Source: Coriobacteriaceae bacterium
Lineage (GTDB): Bacteria > Actinomycetota > Coriobacteriia > Coriobacteriales > Coriobacteriaceae
NCBI GenBank assembly: GCA_025757745.1
Contig: CP107217.1
Location: 2,232,001-2,296,000, forward strand
Length of the DNA: 64,000 nucleotides
Direction: 5' to 3'
In this document: positions 25,900 through 34,867 of the stretch, one piece after another
How positions within the stretch are numbered: the first letter of the stretch is position 1
How the letters are laid out: each line of letters begins with the position of its first letter
Notes under the pieces: generated by a model
What the model was told of the DNA's origin: nothing
Databases searched by the model: none
The model's input: the letters and a program-made list of their open reading frames with translations, nothing else
Position numbers and translations under genes: made by a program

Positions 25900-26613
25900 C
25901 TAGCCTTGGGTGACCAATCGGTAACCGATACCCACGTGCGTTTGAATATAGCGCGGATGCGCGGGGTCGGACTCGATCTTCTTGCGCAGCGTGCCCATAA
26001 AGACACGCAGGCTCGCTAGGTCGCTCTTAGTTGCCGTACCCCAAATCTCGTGCAGGATAAACTGGTGCGTCAGTACCTTGTCGGCATTGTGCGCCAGCAG
26101 GCACAAAAGCTTGTACTCGATCGGCGTCAGATGCAGCTCCTCGCCATCCATCGTGGCGATGCCGGCATCAAAGTCGATATGCAGCTCGCCGGTATCGAAC
26201 GAGCCCTCGGAGGCAACACTGCCCGTTTGCGTATACGAAAGGCGCCTGAGCGTCGTGCGAATACGCGCGAGCAGCTCCTCGACCGAAAACGGCTTGGTCA
26301 GGTAGTCGTCGGCGCCGGCATCGAGCGCGCGAATCTTGTCCGCGTCCTCGCTGCGCGCCGAGACCACGATGATCGGCATGCCCGACCATGCACGCACCGA
26401 CTCCACCACCTTGACGCCGTCCATATCGGGCAGGCCCAGATCGAGCAGCACGATGCTCGGCGCCTGCGACGAGGCGGCGGCGATGGCGGCGTGAGCGGTC
26501 TCCACAGCCATATGGCGCAAGCCGTGTGCCTCGAGCGCGGCAACGATAAGATTGCGGACGGCGGGATCGTCCTCAACGACCAAGATGAGCGGTTTTACGG
26601 CAGAGTTCGGCAC
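25900..26613 (-). CDS. KdpE-like response regulator (OmpR family)
   Basis: 237 residues: receiver domain with acidic pocket VVEDD, phospho-acceptor Asp58 in IVLLDLGLPDMDG and Lys in LTKPFS, then an OmpR-type winged helix ending HPRYIQTHVGIGYRL. I take the GTG at 26613 as start: AAGGAG lies seven bases upstream and the kinase stop is four bases away; upstream in-frame codons belong to the kinase gene. The receiver and domain order match KdpE, which controls potassium uptake genes. No kdpFABC is in the window; kup lies upstream instead. Confidence 0.9.
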   Translation of the reverse strand: MPNSAVKPLILVVEDDPAVRNLIVAALEAHGLRHMAVETAHAAIAAASSQAPSIVLLDLGLPDMDGVKVVESVRAWSGMPIIVVSARSEDADKIRALDAGADDYLTKPFSVEELLARIRTTLRRLSYTQTGSVASEGSFDTGELHIDFDAGIATMDGEELHLTPIEYKLLCLLAHNADKVLTHQFILHEIWGTATKSDLASLRVFMGTLRKKIESDPAHPRYIQTHVGIGYRLVTQG

Positions 26614-26617
26614 AGCG

Positions 26618-28243
26618 CTACTCCTTATCAAACGAAACGTCGGCGGCGGGAAGCTCAATCGTAAAGACCGAGCCGTGCGGCTCCGCCGCGGCAACCTCTA
26701 TGCTACCGCCATGTGCCAGCGCAATGGAGCGGCACAGGGACAATCCCAGGCCCACGCTGCGTTGGCTATCGGCCAAGCCATGGTTGGCGGTGTAGAACGA
26801 CTCAAAGATGCGCTCGCGGTCCTCGGGTGCAATGCCCGGCCCGTCGTCGGCGACCGAACACCTCACGCACCCGCCGTCAGCGCCAATCGAGATCACGATA
26901 TGCGAACCCGCAGGCGTATAGGCAATGGCGTTGTTCACCAGGTTGACCACGAGCTGTACCATCAGGCGCGCATCGACGTTGACGAGCGCTGGCTCGTCGC
27001 ACGCCACTACCTTAAGGTCGTGCTCGCGCACAGCCGGATTTACGTGGCGCAGCGCCTCCTCGACGATATCGTCCATGAGCTCGAGCGTGATCGACAGGCG
27101 CATGCCACCACCCTCGAGCTTGGTGATGGCGAGCAGGTTCTCGACGGTGGCGTTGAGCCATTGTGCATCCGAGCGAATGGACAGGAGCATGCCGCGGCGC
27201 GTCTGGTCGTCGAGCACGGCCGTGCCGGTCGAGCCCTGGTCGAGCAGCACATCGGCATTGCCCGAAATACTGGTAAGCGGCGTGCGCAGGTCGTGCGAGA
27301 TGGAGCGCAGCAAGTTGGCACGCAGCTGCTCATTTTTAGCGAGCACCGCCGCCTCCTCGCGGGCCTCCATGGCGCGGGCGCGATCGAGCGCCAGCTCTCC
27401 TTCGCTCACGATGGCATCGGCAAGTGTCCGCTCCTCGTGCGTCAGCACGTCGGGCTCGGCAACGATAGCCAGCACGCCCACCACCGAGGCGGGATCGCCC
27501 GCGCGCACCATGGTGTCGCCCGAGCGCACGGTCAGGTAGATGCCGTAGAACGCCGAGCCGCCGTAGGTGGCATCGAGCGGCGTTCCCACATAGGCGGACG
27601 CCGAGAGCCGTGGCGGCATCTGCGGCACCAGCTCGTGCACCGGCGCGGCATCGCCCACGGCCGTGTACGTCGCGCGCGGCAACAGGTCATCGTCTTCCGG
27701 ATCGGCGCTGTACCACACGACCGGACAGCCCGAAAGACGCGCCAGCTGCGTTGCCATAGCATGGACAATCTGCTGCTGATCGGCGCAGCGCTGCAGCATG
27801 CGATTGGTCTCGAGTACCATCTGCGTACGACGGTCGCTGGCGGCGGCCTGCGCCAAGGCACGGCGCAGGGCCAGCGCAATCGAGCTCGACACGAGCGAGA
27901 CCGCAAACATGATAAAGAACATGCCGGGATAGACGCGGTCGATGAGCGACAGCGAGTAGCGCGGGTCGACAAACAAATAGTTGTAGAGCGCCACGGCGGC
28001 AGCCGAGCTCAGCAGGCAATACAGGCGGCTCCAGGTAAAGAAAGCGCACAGCTGCACGGCGAACACATAGACGATCATGATGCTCGGCGCGAGACCCGGA
28101 TGGTCGAGCAGCGCGCCCGCAATCGTCGCCGCGACCAGCAGCCCCGCCGATACGCAGGCGTCATACAGAGGGCTGCGACGCGTCAGCGTCGTGCGCCGCC
28201 ACCAAAAGTTCTCGGCAATATCGCCGTCCGCATGGACGTCCAT
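26618..28243 (-). CDS. KdpD-like sensor histidine kinase lacking the N-terminal KdpD domain
   Basis: 541 residues. It begins near the four-helix DUF4118 membrane part (VSAGLLVAATIAGALLDHPG onward), followed by a GAF-like region (about 150-290), the H-box SISHDLRTPLTSISG (His near residue 314) and the ATPase with NLVNNAIAYTP, DDGPGIAPEDRERIF and VGLGLSLCRSI. Full KdpD proteins have about 350 more residues with a Walker-type and USP domain before the membrane part; these are absent here. It probably senses potassium or ionic stress at the membrane and phosphorylates the regulator encoded four bases downstream. Confidence 0.9.
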   Translation of the reverse strand: MDVHADGDIAENFWWRRTTLTRRSPLYDACVSAGLLVAATIAGALLDHPGLAPSIMIVYVFAVQLCAFFTWSRLYCLLSSAAAVALYNYLFVDPRYSLSLIDRVYPGMFFIMFAVSLVSSSIALALRRALAQAAASDRRTQMVLETNRMLQRCADQQQIVHAMATQLARLSGCPVVWYSADPEDDDLLPRATYTAVGDAAPVHELVPQMPPRLSASAYVGTPLDATYGGSAFYGIYLTVRSGDTMVRAGDPASVVGVLAIVAEPDVLTHEERTLADAIVSEGELALDRARAMEAREEAAVLAKNEQLRANLLRSISHDLRTPLTSISGNADVLLDQGSTGTAVLDDQTRRGMLLSIRSDAQWLNATVENLLAITKLEGGGMRLSITLELMDDIVEEALRHVNPAVREHDLKVVACDEPALVNVDARLMVQLVVNLVNNAIAYTPAGSHIVISIGADGGCVRCSVADDGPGIAPEDRERIFESFYTANHGLADSQRSVGLGLSLCRSIALAHGGSIEVAAAEPHGSVFTIELPAADVSFDKE

Positions 28244-28271
28244 CAGCGCCCCGCCCCTCTCTCAAAAACAA

Positions 28272-28310
28272 AAACCACCACAAAGGGGACAGGCACCTTT
28301 GTGGTGGTTT
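28272..28310. repeat. Hairpin between small membrane protein and kinase genes
   Basis: AAACCACCACAAAGG and CCTTTGTGGTGGTTT are perfect complements around GGACAGGCA. The loop side resembles the GACAAAGGGAC hairpin family. A partial third copy (TTGTGGTGGTT) follows. It may attenuate or process the kup-kdpDE transcript. Confidence 0.75.
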
Positions 28311-28356
28311 CCCCTTGTGGTGGTTCCAAGTGTATAGCCTTTACAGCCTGCGGTCG

Positions 28357-28527
28357 TTAGACAAACAGCACGTGCGCGAGCAGGGCGCACACGCACACCG
28401 CTCCAAATACCAATGCCACGATCGAAATCACGCGATCGACCATGTCCATGTTGGCCCGATTCGTAAAGAACCGATCTTCGGCGGCGTCGACGCGCGCCTC
28501 ACGGACGTCAAGTGTCCTTGCATCCAT
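28357..28527 (-). CDS. 56-residue single-pass membrane protein in the potassium locus
   Basis: From the ATG at 28527, preceded by GGGGAGG, the product starts MDARTLDVREARVDAAEDRF and has one membrane segment near its end (VISIVALVFGAVCVCALLAH). An in-frame ATG at 28557 would add ten residues but has no ribosome site. It lies 60 bases after kup and about 110 before the kinase gene, in the same direction. No family recognised. KdpF is a small single-helix protein of the Kdp pump, but there is no visible similarity, so any accessory role for Kup or the kinase is a guess. Confidence 0.65.
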   Translation of the reverse strand: MDARTLDVREARVDAAEDRFFTNRANMDMVDRVISIVALVFGAVCVCALLAHVLFV

Positions 28528-28587
28528 GTTTACCTCCCCGGCTTTAGTTTTGCTCATCGATAACCAACTCCGTGTAGTCTCCGTCGG

Positions 28588-30615
28588 CTACGGGCGCTCG
28601 TTGGGGGCAAGGCGCTGCATCTTGCTCACGGCCTTAAACTTGGTGAACAGCGGCACGTACTCAAAGCTCACGTTGGAGTTCTCCAGGCCGTACCAGCGCG
28701 CAGGCGTGCCGGCGGCGCGGCGGATGATGTACTTGAGCGTGATGGCCGTACGCTCGCTGGGCTCCACGTCGCTTTCGGGCGCCAGCAGCTTGCGGATCAT
28801 GACGAACTTAAACGTACCGATGTTGCCCGGATCCTTGTAAACCGAGTAGTCGTGCGTCTGCGCCGGCAGCTCGCCGCTGGCAGCCAGGTCCTGAACAACC
28901 TGGCGCAGGTAGGCATTGACGCGCTGGTTGATCTTATAGCCCAGGTACAGATGCACGCGGAATACGTAGTCGGTGCCGAACGTCTCGACCGAGTAGGCAA
29001 AGGTATGCGGCTCGTCCATGGTCTCAACATTCACGAACCACCAGGCACGAGCGCGCTTGGGGTGCTTATCCAAAATCGAGTAGACGATATCACGGTCGAT
29101 ATAGTCGGTGTTGGTGTCCTTGGTCAGGTACACGATGTTGTCGCTCATGAGCTCGTAGCGATCGTCGTCGCGCAGGCGTTTGAGCTGCGGCAGATAGCTG
29201 CGCAGCGGCAGCAGCGTAAACTGACGTTGCTCGACCGCCGTGCCGTTGTACCAGCACACCATGATGCCCATGATGAGCGCGGCCATAAGGATGGTGAAAT
29301 AGCCGCCGTGGAAGAACTTGGTGAGCGAGCTCACGAAGAAGAAGCCTTCGAGCAAAAGGAAGAAGGCCGCGAAGATCCACGGAGCAACCTTGAGCTTGCG
29401 CTCCTCGTGCAGGTAGAAGAAGAGCAGCAGCGTGGTGCACATCATAGTCAGCGTAATGGCAAGGCCGTAGGCGGCTTCCATATGAGCCGAGTTCTGGAAC
29501 AGCAGCACCACGATGACGCAGCCGACAAGCATGACGTTGTTGACCATGGGGATGTAGAGCTGGCCTTTGGTCTCGGCCGGATAGAAGACCTGCATGTGCG
29601 GCATGAGGTCCAGGCGACTGGCCTCGGACACCAGCGAGAACGCGCCGGTAATGAGCGCCTGCGAGGCAATGATGGCCGCGATGGTTGAAAGGCCGACGGC
29701 AAACGGACGCAGGCCCGGGGCGAGCATCTGGTAGAACGGGTTAAGGTCGGCAATGCCCATGAGCTCGGGGTTGGCAGCGTTGTTCATAAGCCAAGCGCCC
29801 TGGCCCATATAGGACAGCAGCAAGCAGCACTTAACGAACGGCCAGGTGGCGTAAATGTTGCCGCGGCCCACATGGCCCATGTCGGAATAGAGCGCCTCGG
29901 CACCGGTGGTAGCGAGGAAGCAGCTGCCCAAAATCATGATGCCCGCATGGTTGTTGGGGCTCAGCAGAAAAGCGATGCCACGCAACGGGTTGAGGCACAG
30001 CAGCACCGCGGGATACTGGCAGACAAAGAACAGGCCCGTGCCGCCCAGGAACAAAAACCACAGCGTCATGATGGGGCCGAAGGCGTGACCGATCTTGGCC
30101 GTGCCGATGCGCTGCACCAAGAAGAGCGCGATGATGATGGCAAGCGTGATGGCGACGACACGACCCTGGTCGTCACCGAGCACGGCATGGACCGCCGGGA
30201 TGGTGCGCAGGCCCTCGATGGCCGTGGTGACGGTAACGGCAGGCGTCAGGATGCCGTCGGCGAGGAGCGCCGCGCCGCCCAGCATGGCGGGGATGATGAG
30301 CCACTTGCCGCAGCGCTTGACCAGGCTGTACAGGGCAAAGATGCCGCCCTCGCCGTGGTTGTCGGCGCGCAGCGAGATCAGCACGTACTTGACGGTCGTC
30401 AGCAGCGTGACCGTCCACACGACAAGGGAGAGCGCGCCGAGCACGAACTCCTGCGTGACGCTTCCGATGCCGCCGTTGCCGGCAACGAGCGCCTTGGTTA
30501 CATACATGGGGCTGGTGCCGATATCGCCATACACCACGCCCAGCGTGACGAGCATCGCCGAGATGCTCACAGGAATCGCAGCGTGCGAGGCTACTTCCTT
30601 TGCCTTTTGTTCCAT
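28588..30615 (-). CDS. kup: Kup-type potassium uptake protein
   Basis: 675 residues. The N-terminus has LGVVYGDIGTSPMYV, a hallmark of the KUP/HAK/KT family, then VKYVLISLRADNHGEGGIFAL and about twelve membrane segments up to residue 440, followed by a soluble C-terminal domain of about 230 residues. KUP proteins are proton-coupled potassium importers. The ATG at 30615 follows GGAGG at about ten bases; a TTG at 30633 is less likely. Together with the KdpDE-like pair downstream it makes a potassium uptake and sensing locus. Confidence 0.93.
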   Translation of the reverse strand: MEQKAKEVASHAAIPVSISAMLVTLGVVYGDIGTSPMYVTKALVAGNGGIGSVTQEFVLGALSLVVWTVTLLTTVKYVLISLRADNHGEGGIFALYSLVKRCGKWLIIPAMLGGAALLADGILTPAVTVTTAIEGLRTIPAVHAVLGDDQGRVVAITLAIIIALFLVQRIGTAKIGHAFGPIMTLWFLFLGGTGLFFVCQYPAVLLCLNPLRGIAFLLSPNNHAGIMILGSCFLATTGAEALYSDMGHVGRGNIYATWPFVKCCLLLSYMGQGAWLMNNAANPELMGIADLNPFYQMLAPGLRPFAVGLSTIAAIIASQALITGAFSLVSEASRLDLMPHMQVFYPAETKGQLYIPMVNNVMLVGCVIVVLLFQNSAHMEAAYGLAITLTMMCTTLLLFFYLHEERKLKVAPWIFAAFFLLLEGFFFVSSLTKFFHGGYFTILMAALIMGIMVCWYNGTAVEQRQFTLLPLRSYLPQLKRLRDDDRYELMSDNIVYLTKDTNTDYIDRDIVYSILDKHPKRARAWWFVNVETMDEPHTFAYSVETFGTDYVFRVHLYLGYKINQRVNAYLRQVVQDLAASGELPAQTHDYSVYKDPGNIGTFKFVMIRKLLAPESDVEPSERTAITLKYIIRRAAGTPARWYGLENSNVSFEYVPLFTKFKAVSKMQRLAPNERP

Positions 30616-30650
30616 AAGCCGGTTTCCTCCCAATTTTAACGTTCGACGGG

Positions 30651-30656
30651 ATTATA
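30651..30656 (-). promoter_or_regulatory. -10 element of the kup promoter
   Basis: TATAAT on the minus strand, about 36 bases upstream of the kup start and preceded by AT-rich sequence; no good -35 was found. Confidence 0.5.
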
Positions 30657-30738
30657 TGTAATCAGCCCATATTTTAATGGCACCGTTTTCCCAGCTAGAT
30701 AAACATTTATGCGGCCTTTAGGCCACCGCGGCGATATG

Positions 30739-30773
30739 GAATGTGACAAAGGGACGCCCCCTTTGTCACATTC
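30739..30773. repeat. GACAAAGGGAC hairpin downstream of the nitroreductase gene
   Basis: GAATGTGACAAAGGG and CCCTTTGTCACATTC form a perfect 15-bp stem around ACGCC. It abuts the stop codon of the nitroreductase gene at 30775 and may end that transcript. Same family as 17504-17534. Confidence 0.85.
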
Positions 30774-30774
30774 G

Positions 30775-31650
30775 TCATTTTCCGAGCCAGTTTTTGAACC
30801 ACCACTCCATGGAGCGACTCATCTCGGCCATAAAGGGACTGGTGTGTTTGCGGGTGTAGATATCCACCACGCGCTCCCCCACCTCGCGGGCATGCGGGCG
30901 AAACATCGCGTCCATCTCGGCCACCTGCGCGTCCATGGTCGCGGCATCCGCGCGGCAGTAGCGCTCCTCGTGCACCAGGTTCACCACGGGGTGCGCGATT
31001 GCCGGGCGCTCCTTACGGGGCGTGCCGATGATGAGCATCGACAGCGGCATGGTATAGGGCGGCAGATCGAGCAGCTCGGCAACTTCCTCGGCATTCTCGA
31101 CGATATCACCGATGTAGCAGCTCCCCAGCCCCAGGGCCTCGGCGGCAACCACGGCGTTTTGGGCGGCGATCACGGCGTCCTGCGCCGCGATGGCAAAGTC
31201 GCCCAGACCCGGTGCACGACGGGGCGCCTTGCCCGTACGCTCTACAAACTCGGGCTCAAAGCAACCCACATGCTCAAACAGATCGATCCACTTGGCATAG
31301 TCGACCACAAATATTAGTGCCCAAGGCGCCTTGGCGATCATGGGCTGGTGGTCGCACAGGTCGGCCAGACGATCCAGCGTAGCCTGCTCGCGAATGCTCA
31401 CGATGGAATACATCATCATGGCGCCTGCCGACGGCGCACGGCTCGCCGCATGCAGAATCGCCGCCCGCTGCTCGTCGGTCACCGCCACGGGGCGGTCGTC
31501 GTCATCACGCGCGAAGGCACGCGTGGAGGAACGGTGCTCCAACGTGTCCAGCACCGCATTGCCCGTCGTCTCGACCGGATAGCCACACGTATCCACGCCC
31601 ACAGCTCCGTCGCAGTACTCGGCGCCCGTCATACAAATCTGCTCGCTCAT
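30775..31650 (-). CDS. Nitroreductase-family flavoprotein
   Basis: 291 residues. The FMN-binding pattern is clear: HRSSTRAFARDD near the N-terminus, ASRAPSAGAMMMYS, and AAQNAVVAAEALGLGSCYIGDI with the late LIIGTPRKERP block of NfsA-like enzymes. These reduce nitro compounds, quinones or other acceptors with NAD(P)H. The extra 70 residues at the C-terminus, with RYCRADAATMDAQVAEMD and a Trp-rich end, are typical of the longer group. Divergent from the LtaS-like gene; no operon partner. Confidence 0.88.
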   Translation of the reverse strand: MSEQICMTGAEYCDGAVGVDTCGYPVETTGNAVLDTLEHRSSTRAFARDDDDRPVAVTDEQRAAILHAASRAPSAGAMMMYSIVSIREQATLDRLADLCDHQPMIAKAPWALIFVVDYAKWIDLFEHVGCFEPEFVERTGKAPRRAPGLGDFAIAAQDAVIAAQNAVVAAEALGLGSCYIGDIVENAEEVAELLDLPPYTMPLSMLIIGTPRKERPAIAHPVVNLVHEERYCRADAATMDAQVAEMDAMFRPHAREVGERVVDIYTRKHTSPFMAEMSRSMEWWFKNWLGK

Positions 31651-31863
31651 CGCCCTGCCCTCGCCATTTCTTTAAGAAGCCTTTACGTTTCCGTGTAATT
31701 CCCGTCCATTATCGCGCAGGTCGCCACTACATTGCGCCACACCGCCACACGCGCGCGTTAATATGGCTGGTTGTTGTGCGCAGCCACCAATTGCAGCGCA
31801 TATCTTGGTAACAATCGGGTAAACCCCCGCTTTCGTAGGTTTTAGTTTGTGAGGAGTCTCAGC

Positions 31864-34164
31864 ATGTTCGCTGCCGCCATCTCGCTCGTCGGTCTTGCGG
31901 CGACCGTCTACCTTGTCTTGCGCGAGGCCAAGGCCATTCGCGCACAGTCGAGCACCGTTGCCAAGGGCGCTATCGCCTGGAGCGTCGCCTTCGGTCTGTT
32001 CCAGGTCTTTTTGACCGTCTGGGGCGCTATTGGTCTCGTCGCGCAAAACGAGCCGCTCGCCTTTGTGATGCTCATCCTGACCAATGCCATTCTCACCGGT
32101 TGCGCTTGGGCCAGCATCGCCCGCGACCGCATCGCCCCGCGCGTCTTTGCGTTCGCCAAGCCCGACGCCCCCGCCCCCACCGGCAAGCTCGCCCGCCTGC
32201 GCGGCGCCTTTGTGGGCAAACCGCTCGTCGCCGCCGTCCTGTGCCTGCTGCTCGCCGGCGTCTTTGCGCTGCTGGGCATAGAGGTTTCGTCCAACCACGA
32301 CTTTACCTGGGTCTACCCCCTATGCATCCTGCTCGAGTGGGCCATCATCACCGTGCTCATGACCGGCCTGTTCTTCCTGTTCCAGCGCCACGGCGCAGCT
32401 CCCGCGGTCCTGGCCTTTGCCCTCTTTGTCCTGGGCATTGCCGAGTTCTTCGTCATCACGTTTAAATCCATGCCCATCCAGCCGGGTGACCTTTCGGCCA
32501 TCTCCACTGCCGCCGCGGTCGCCGGCACCGGCTACACCTTCTCCATCTCGCTGTTCTGCGTGCTGTCCATGGGCTTTACCGCCATCGCCATGCTGCTGTG
32601 CGAGTACGCCAGCCTGGTCGCGCCGCATCGCCAGAAGGGCGCCGCCAACGCCAAGCGCATGCTGCTCACCAACCTGCTCGTAGCGGTGCTGTGCCTGGGC
32701 GGTGTGACCGCGCACGTCACGCTCATCGACTACTACAACACCCTCGGTATAACCGTCTACACCTGGCGTCCGCTCGAGAGCTACTGGCGCGAGGGCTACC
32801 TGCCCGCTTTCATTAGCGCGGCGCAGTCCATCAAGCCGCCCAAACCCGCCGACTACTCCGTCGACGATGCCAAGGCCACGCTCAAAAAGTACGCCAAGGC
32901 CTACGACAAGTCCGATGCCGCCAAGAGCGACGAGCGCGCCGCCGCAAAGGAGCAGTTCGACAGCGAGAAGCCCACGGTCATCGCCATCATGAACGAGACT
33001 TTCTCGGACCTGTCCATCTATCAGAACATGCGCGCCGGCTACGAGGGCCCGCAGTACTTTAAGAACCTGTCCAACTGCCTCAGCCGCGGCAAGCTCTACG
33101 TGAGCGCCTACGGCGGCGGTACCGCCAATACCGAGTTTGAGTTTATGACCGGCAACTCCATGGCCAACCTGGGCTCGGGCGTGTACCCCTACACCATCTA
33201 CAACATGGAAACGACCGGGAACCTGGCAGAGCAGTTCAAGTCGCTCGGCTATTCCACCACGGCCATGCACCCCAACCACGCGACCAACTGGAACCGCGAG
33301 AACGTCTACAAGGACTTTGGCTTTGACCAGTTCCTGTCCATCAACGATTTCCAGGGCGCCGACACCCTGCGCGGCATGGTGACCGACCAGGCAACCTACG
33401 ACAAGATTCTTGAGCTGCTCGACCAGAACGCCGATCCGCAGTTCATCTTCGACGTAACCATGCAGAACCACTCGGGCTACGATACGGGTCTGCTGCCGGT
33501 CGACAAGCAGATGCACCTCAACATCGACACGACCGACCTGGACACCAAGACCGTCGAGGACGGCACGCTCTCCGATGTCGACGAGTACGTCTCGTGCATT
33601 GAGCAGTCCGACCAGGCACTGCGCTACTTCCTCAACGCCTTGAGCAAGCTCGACCGCAAGATGGTCGTGGTGTTCTGGGGCGATCACCAGCCGTTCTTCC
33701 CGTCCAAGTTCAACGATAAGTGGTTTACCGGCGAGGACGACGCTACGCATCAAGAGCGCCTGTGGCAGACCGACTACATCATCTGGGCCAACTACGACGT
33801 TGCCGGCTGCGACCAGACGAGCGAGGTCGATGACCTGTCCACCAACTATCTGTCCACCCAGCTGATGCAGCTGATCGGCGCACCTCTCTCCGACTACCAG
33901 AAAGCGCACATGACGCTGCGCGAGTCGCTGCCCGCCATCAACTCGGTGGGCTACGAGGACGCCAGCCTGCGCTGGGCGCTCTCCTCCAACGTCACCGGTG
34001 ACGACGACGCCGCCGCGGCTGCCACCAAGGCACGCGAGGATTACGCCAAGATGCAGTACTACGAGATGTTCCGCGACGGCAAGAACGTCTATACGGAGCA
34101 CTTCCAGACCGAGGCCAACGAGACCGACCCCAACCTGGCACCGGGTACGACCAAGATCAAGTAG
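31864..34164 (+). CDS. LTA synthase-like membrane sulfatase (LtaS/MdoB superfamily)
   Basis: 766 residues. About six membrane segments (residues 1-310) precede an extracellular alkaline-phosphatase-like domain: IAIMNETFSDLSIYQNM (metal site Glu), SAYGGGTANTEFEFMTGNS (catalytic Thr about residue 421), STTAMHPNHATNWNRE and VVVFWGDHQPFFP (metal His/Asp). Such enzymes polymerise glycerol phosphate from phosphatidylglycerol or move phospho-substituents onto envelope glycans. The ATG at 31864 follows GAGGAG; a GTG at 31849 is in frame but includes the ribosome site. Confidence 0.92.
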   Translation: MFAAAISLVGLAATVYLVLREAKAIRAQSSTVAKGAIAWSVAFGLFQVFLTVWGAIGLVAQNEPLAFVMLILTNAILTGCAWASIARDRIAPRVFAFAKPDAPAPTGKLARLRGAFVGKPLVAAVLCLLLAGVFALLGIEVSSNHDFTWVYPLCILLEWAIITVLMTGLFFLFQRHGAAPAVLAFALFVLGIAEFFVITFKSMPIQPGDLSAISTAAAVAGTGYTFSISLFCVLSMGFTAIAMLLCEYASLVAPHRQKGAANAKRMLLTNLLVAVLCLGGVTAHVTLIDYYNTLGITVYTWRPLESYWREGYLPAFISAAQSIKPPKPADYSVDDAKATLKKYAKAYDKSDAAKSDERAAAKEQFDSEKPTVIAIMNETFSDLSIYQNMRAGYEGPQYFKNLSNCLSRGKLYVSAYGGGTANTEFEFMTGNSMANLGSGVYPYTIYNMETTGNLAEQFKSLGYSTTAMHPNHATNWNRENVYKDFGFDQFLSINDFQGADTLRGMVTDQATYDKILELLDQNADPQFIFDVTMQNHSGYDTGLLPVDKQMHLNIDTTDLDTKTVEDGTLSDVDEYVSCIEQSDQALRYFLNALSKLDRKMVVVFWGDHQPFFPSKFNDKWFTGEDDATHQERLWQTDYIIWANYDVAGCDQTSEVDDLSTNYLSTQLMQLIGAPLSDYQKAHMTLRESLPAINSVGYEDASLRWALSSNVTGDDDAAAAATKAREDYAKMQYYEMFRDGKNVYTEHFQTEANETDPNLAPGTTKIK

Positions 34165-34184
34165 CGACACGTCTTAACTGGTTC

Positions 34185-34313
34185 GTCTGCCCGGCGGCGC
34201 GAAACGTAAGGTTCCCTGCTCGGACAGTCCTGCTCGCACGGAGAGCACATTAAGTGCTCTCCGGCTCGTGCGGAACTCGCGATGAACCTTACATTCCGCG
34301 TCGCCGGGCAGAC
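34185..34313. repeat. Long hairpin element E4 (nested hairpin)
   Basis: The outer arms begin GTCTGCCCGGCG and end CGCCGGGCAGAC, with inner GTAAGGTT/AACCTTAC; a few internal bases do not pair. Inside lies a perfect hairpin GGAGAGCAC-ATTAA-GTGCTCTCC (34240-34262). On the minus strand the loop has CATCGCGAGTTCCGCACG and GCAGGACTGT, shared with E3 at 34724-34846. Follows the LtaS-like gene. Confidence 0.85.
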
Positions 34314-34367
34314 GCCTCGGTGTTGAAGCGCGGCTTGTCATGAAAGCATCCGCAACATATATAAGTT

Positions 34368-34395
34368 GAAGGCCACATTAAGTGGCCTTCTTTGT
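34368..34395 (+). terminator. Terminator after the LtaS-like gene
   Basis: GAAGGCCAC-ATTAA-GTGGCCTTC is a perfect 9-bp stem followed by TTTGT. The same stem is embedded inside the hairpin element at 34724-34846. Confidence 0.8.
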
Positions 34396-34398
34396 ATT

Positions 34399-34720
34399 CG
34401 GAAAGTGTATCCCGGAATCTGCCTTCGGAATGGGACGCAGTTTCCACTTGAGGGCCTGTCGGGAAAGCGCATCCCACTTCAAGAGTAAATTCCGGGTCGC
34501 ACTTTCCGCTAAGGCTCTCAAGCGGAAAGTGCATCCCATTCCAAGCCTTAATTCCGGGACGTAGTTTCCGGACAAGACATCAAACGGAAAGTGGGGACCA
34601 CTCTGAGCGCCGATTCTGGGACACACTTTCCGAAACCCCGCCCATCCGGAAAGCCCGTCCCACTCCGAATACATCCAGGCATAAAATCATCAGCTTATTA
34701 GGCCTTCTATCAATAAAGAG
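34399..34720. repeat. Array of palindromic units with conserved flank (array A)
   Basis: Four units of about 48 bp, each a near-palindrome of the form GGAAAGTGCATCCCATTCC ... TCCGGGACGTAGTTTCC, separated by 13-15 variable bases, plus a final half unit. Their repeat sequences vary but the stems are kept. The array ends at 34671-34720 in an AT-rich flank (ATCAGCTTATTAGGCCTTC, ATCAATAAAG) that recurs after array B at 44075-44262. Open frames through it read as low-complexity peptides and are probably not genes. Confidence 0.8.
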
Positions 34721-34723
34721 ACA

Positions 34724-34846
34724 CCCTCCCGGGCGGCGGGCACGAAGTTCATCGCGAGTTCCGCACGCAAAGAAGGCCACTTAATGTGGCCTTCGTCTTG
34801 CGCAGGACTGTAGAGCAGGGAACTTCGTGCCCGCCGCCCGGGAGGG
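34724..34846. repeat. Long hairpin element E3 (perfect 27-bp arms, nested hairpin)
   Basis: Arms 34724-34750 and 34820-34846 are perfect complements (CCCTCCCGGGCGGCGGGC...). The interior has ATCGCGAGTTCCGCACG, a hairpin GAAGGCCAC-TTAAT-GTGGCCTTC, then GCGCAGGACTGTAGAGCAGG. Apart from the arms it matches E4 read in the opposite direction. It follows the last gene of the SipW operon, reading leftward, and probably ends that transcript. Confidence 0.85.
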
Positions 34847-34867
34847 CGTTGCGTTTAGAAGATGGAC

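Noticed and set aside
26552..28360. 602-codon plus-strand open frame
   Set aside because: Antisense to the histidine kinase and regulator; composition is His/Arg-rich with no motif.
30616..30738. c-di-AMP or potassium-type riboswitch before kup
   Set aside because: The predicted leader is only about 30 bases and shows no conserved riboswitch core.
32320..34170. 616-codon minus-strand open frame
   Set aside because: Antisense to the LtaS-like gene, whose catalytic motifs are intact.
34378..34674. 98-codon minus-strand open frame inside array A (and the similar one at 43979-44230)
   Set aside because: The two share EWDG.SGW.G.RK because the repeats are related; the frame is built from palindromic units, has no ribosome site, and the arrays are better explained as repeats. 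A translated role is not fully excluded.
34399..34720. CRISPR array
   Set aside because: Units are palindromic, not identical, spacers are about 14 bases and no cas gene is present.
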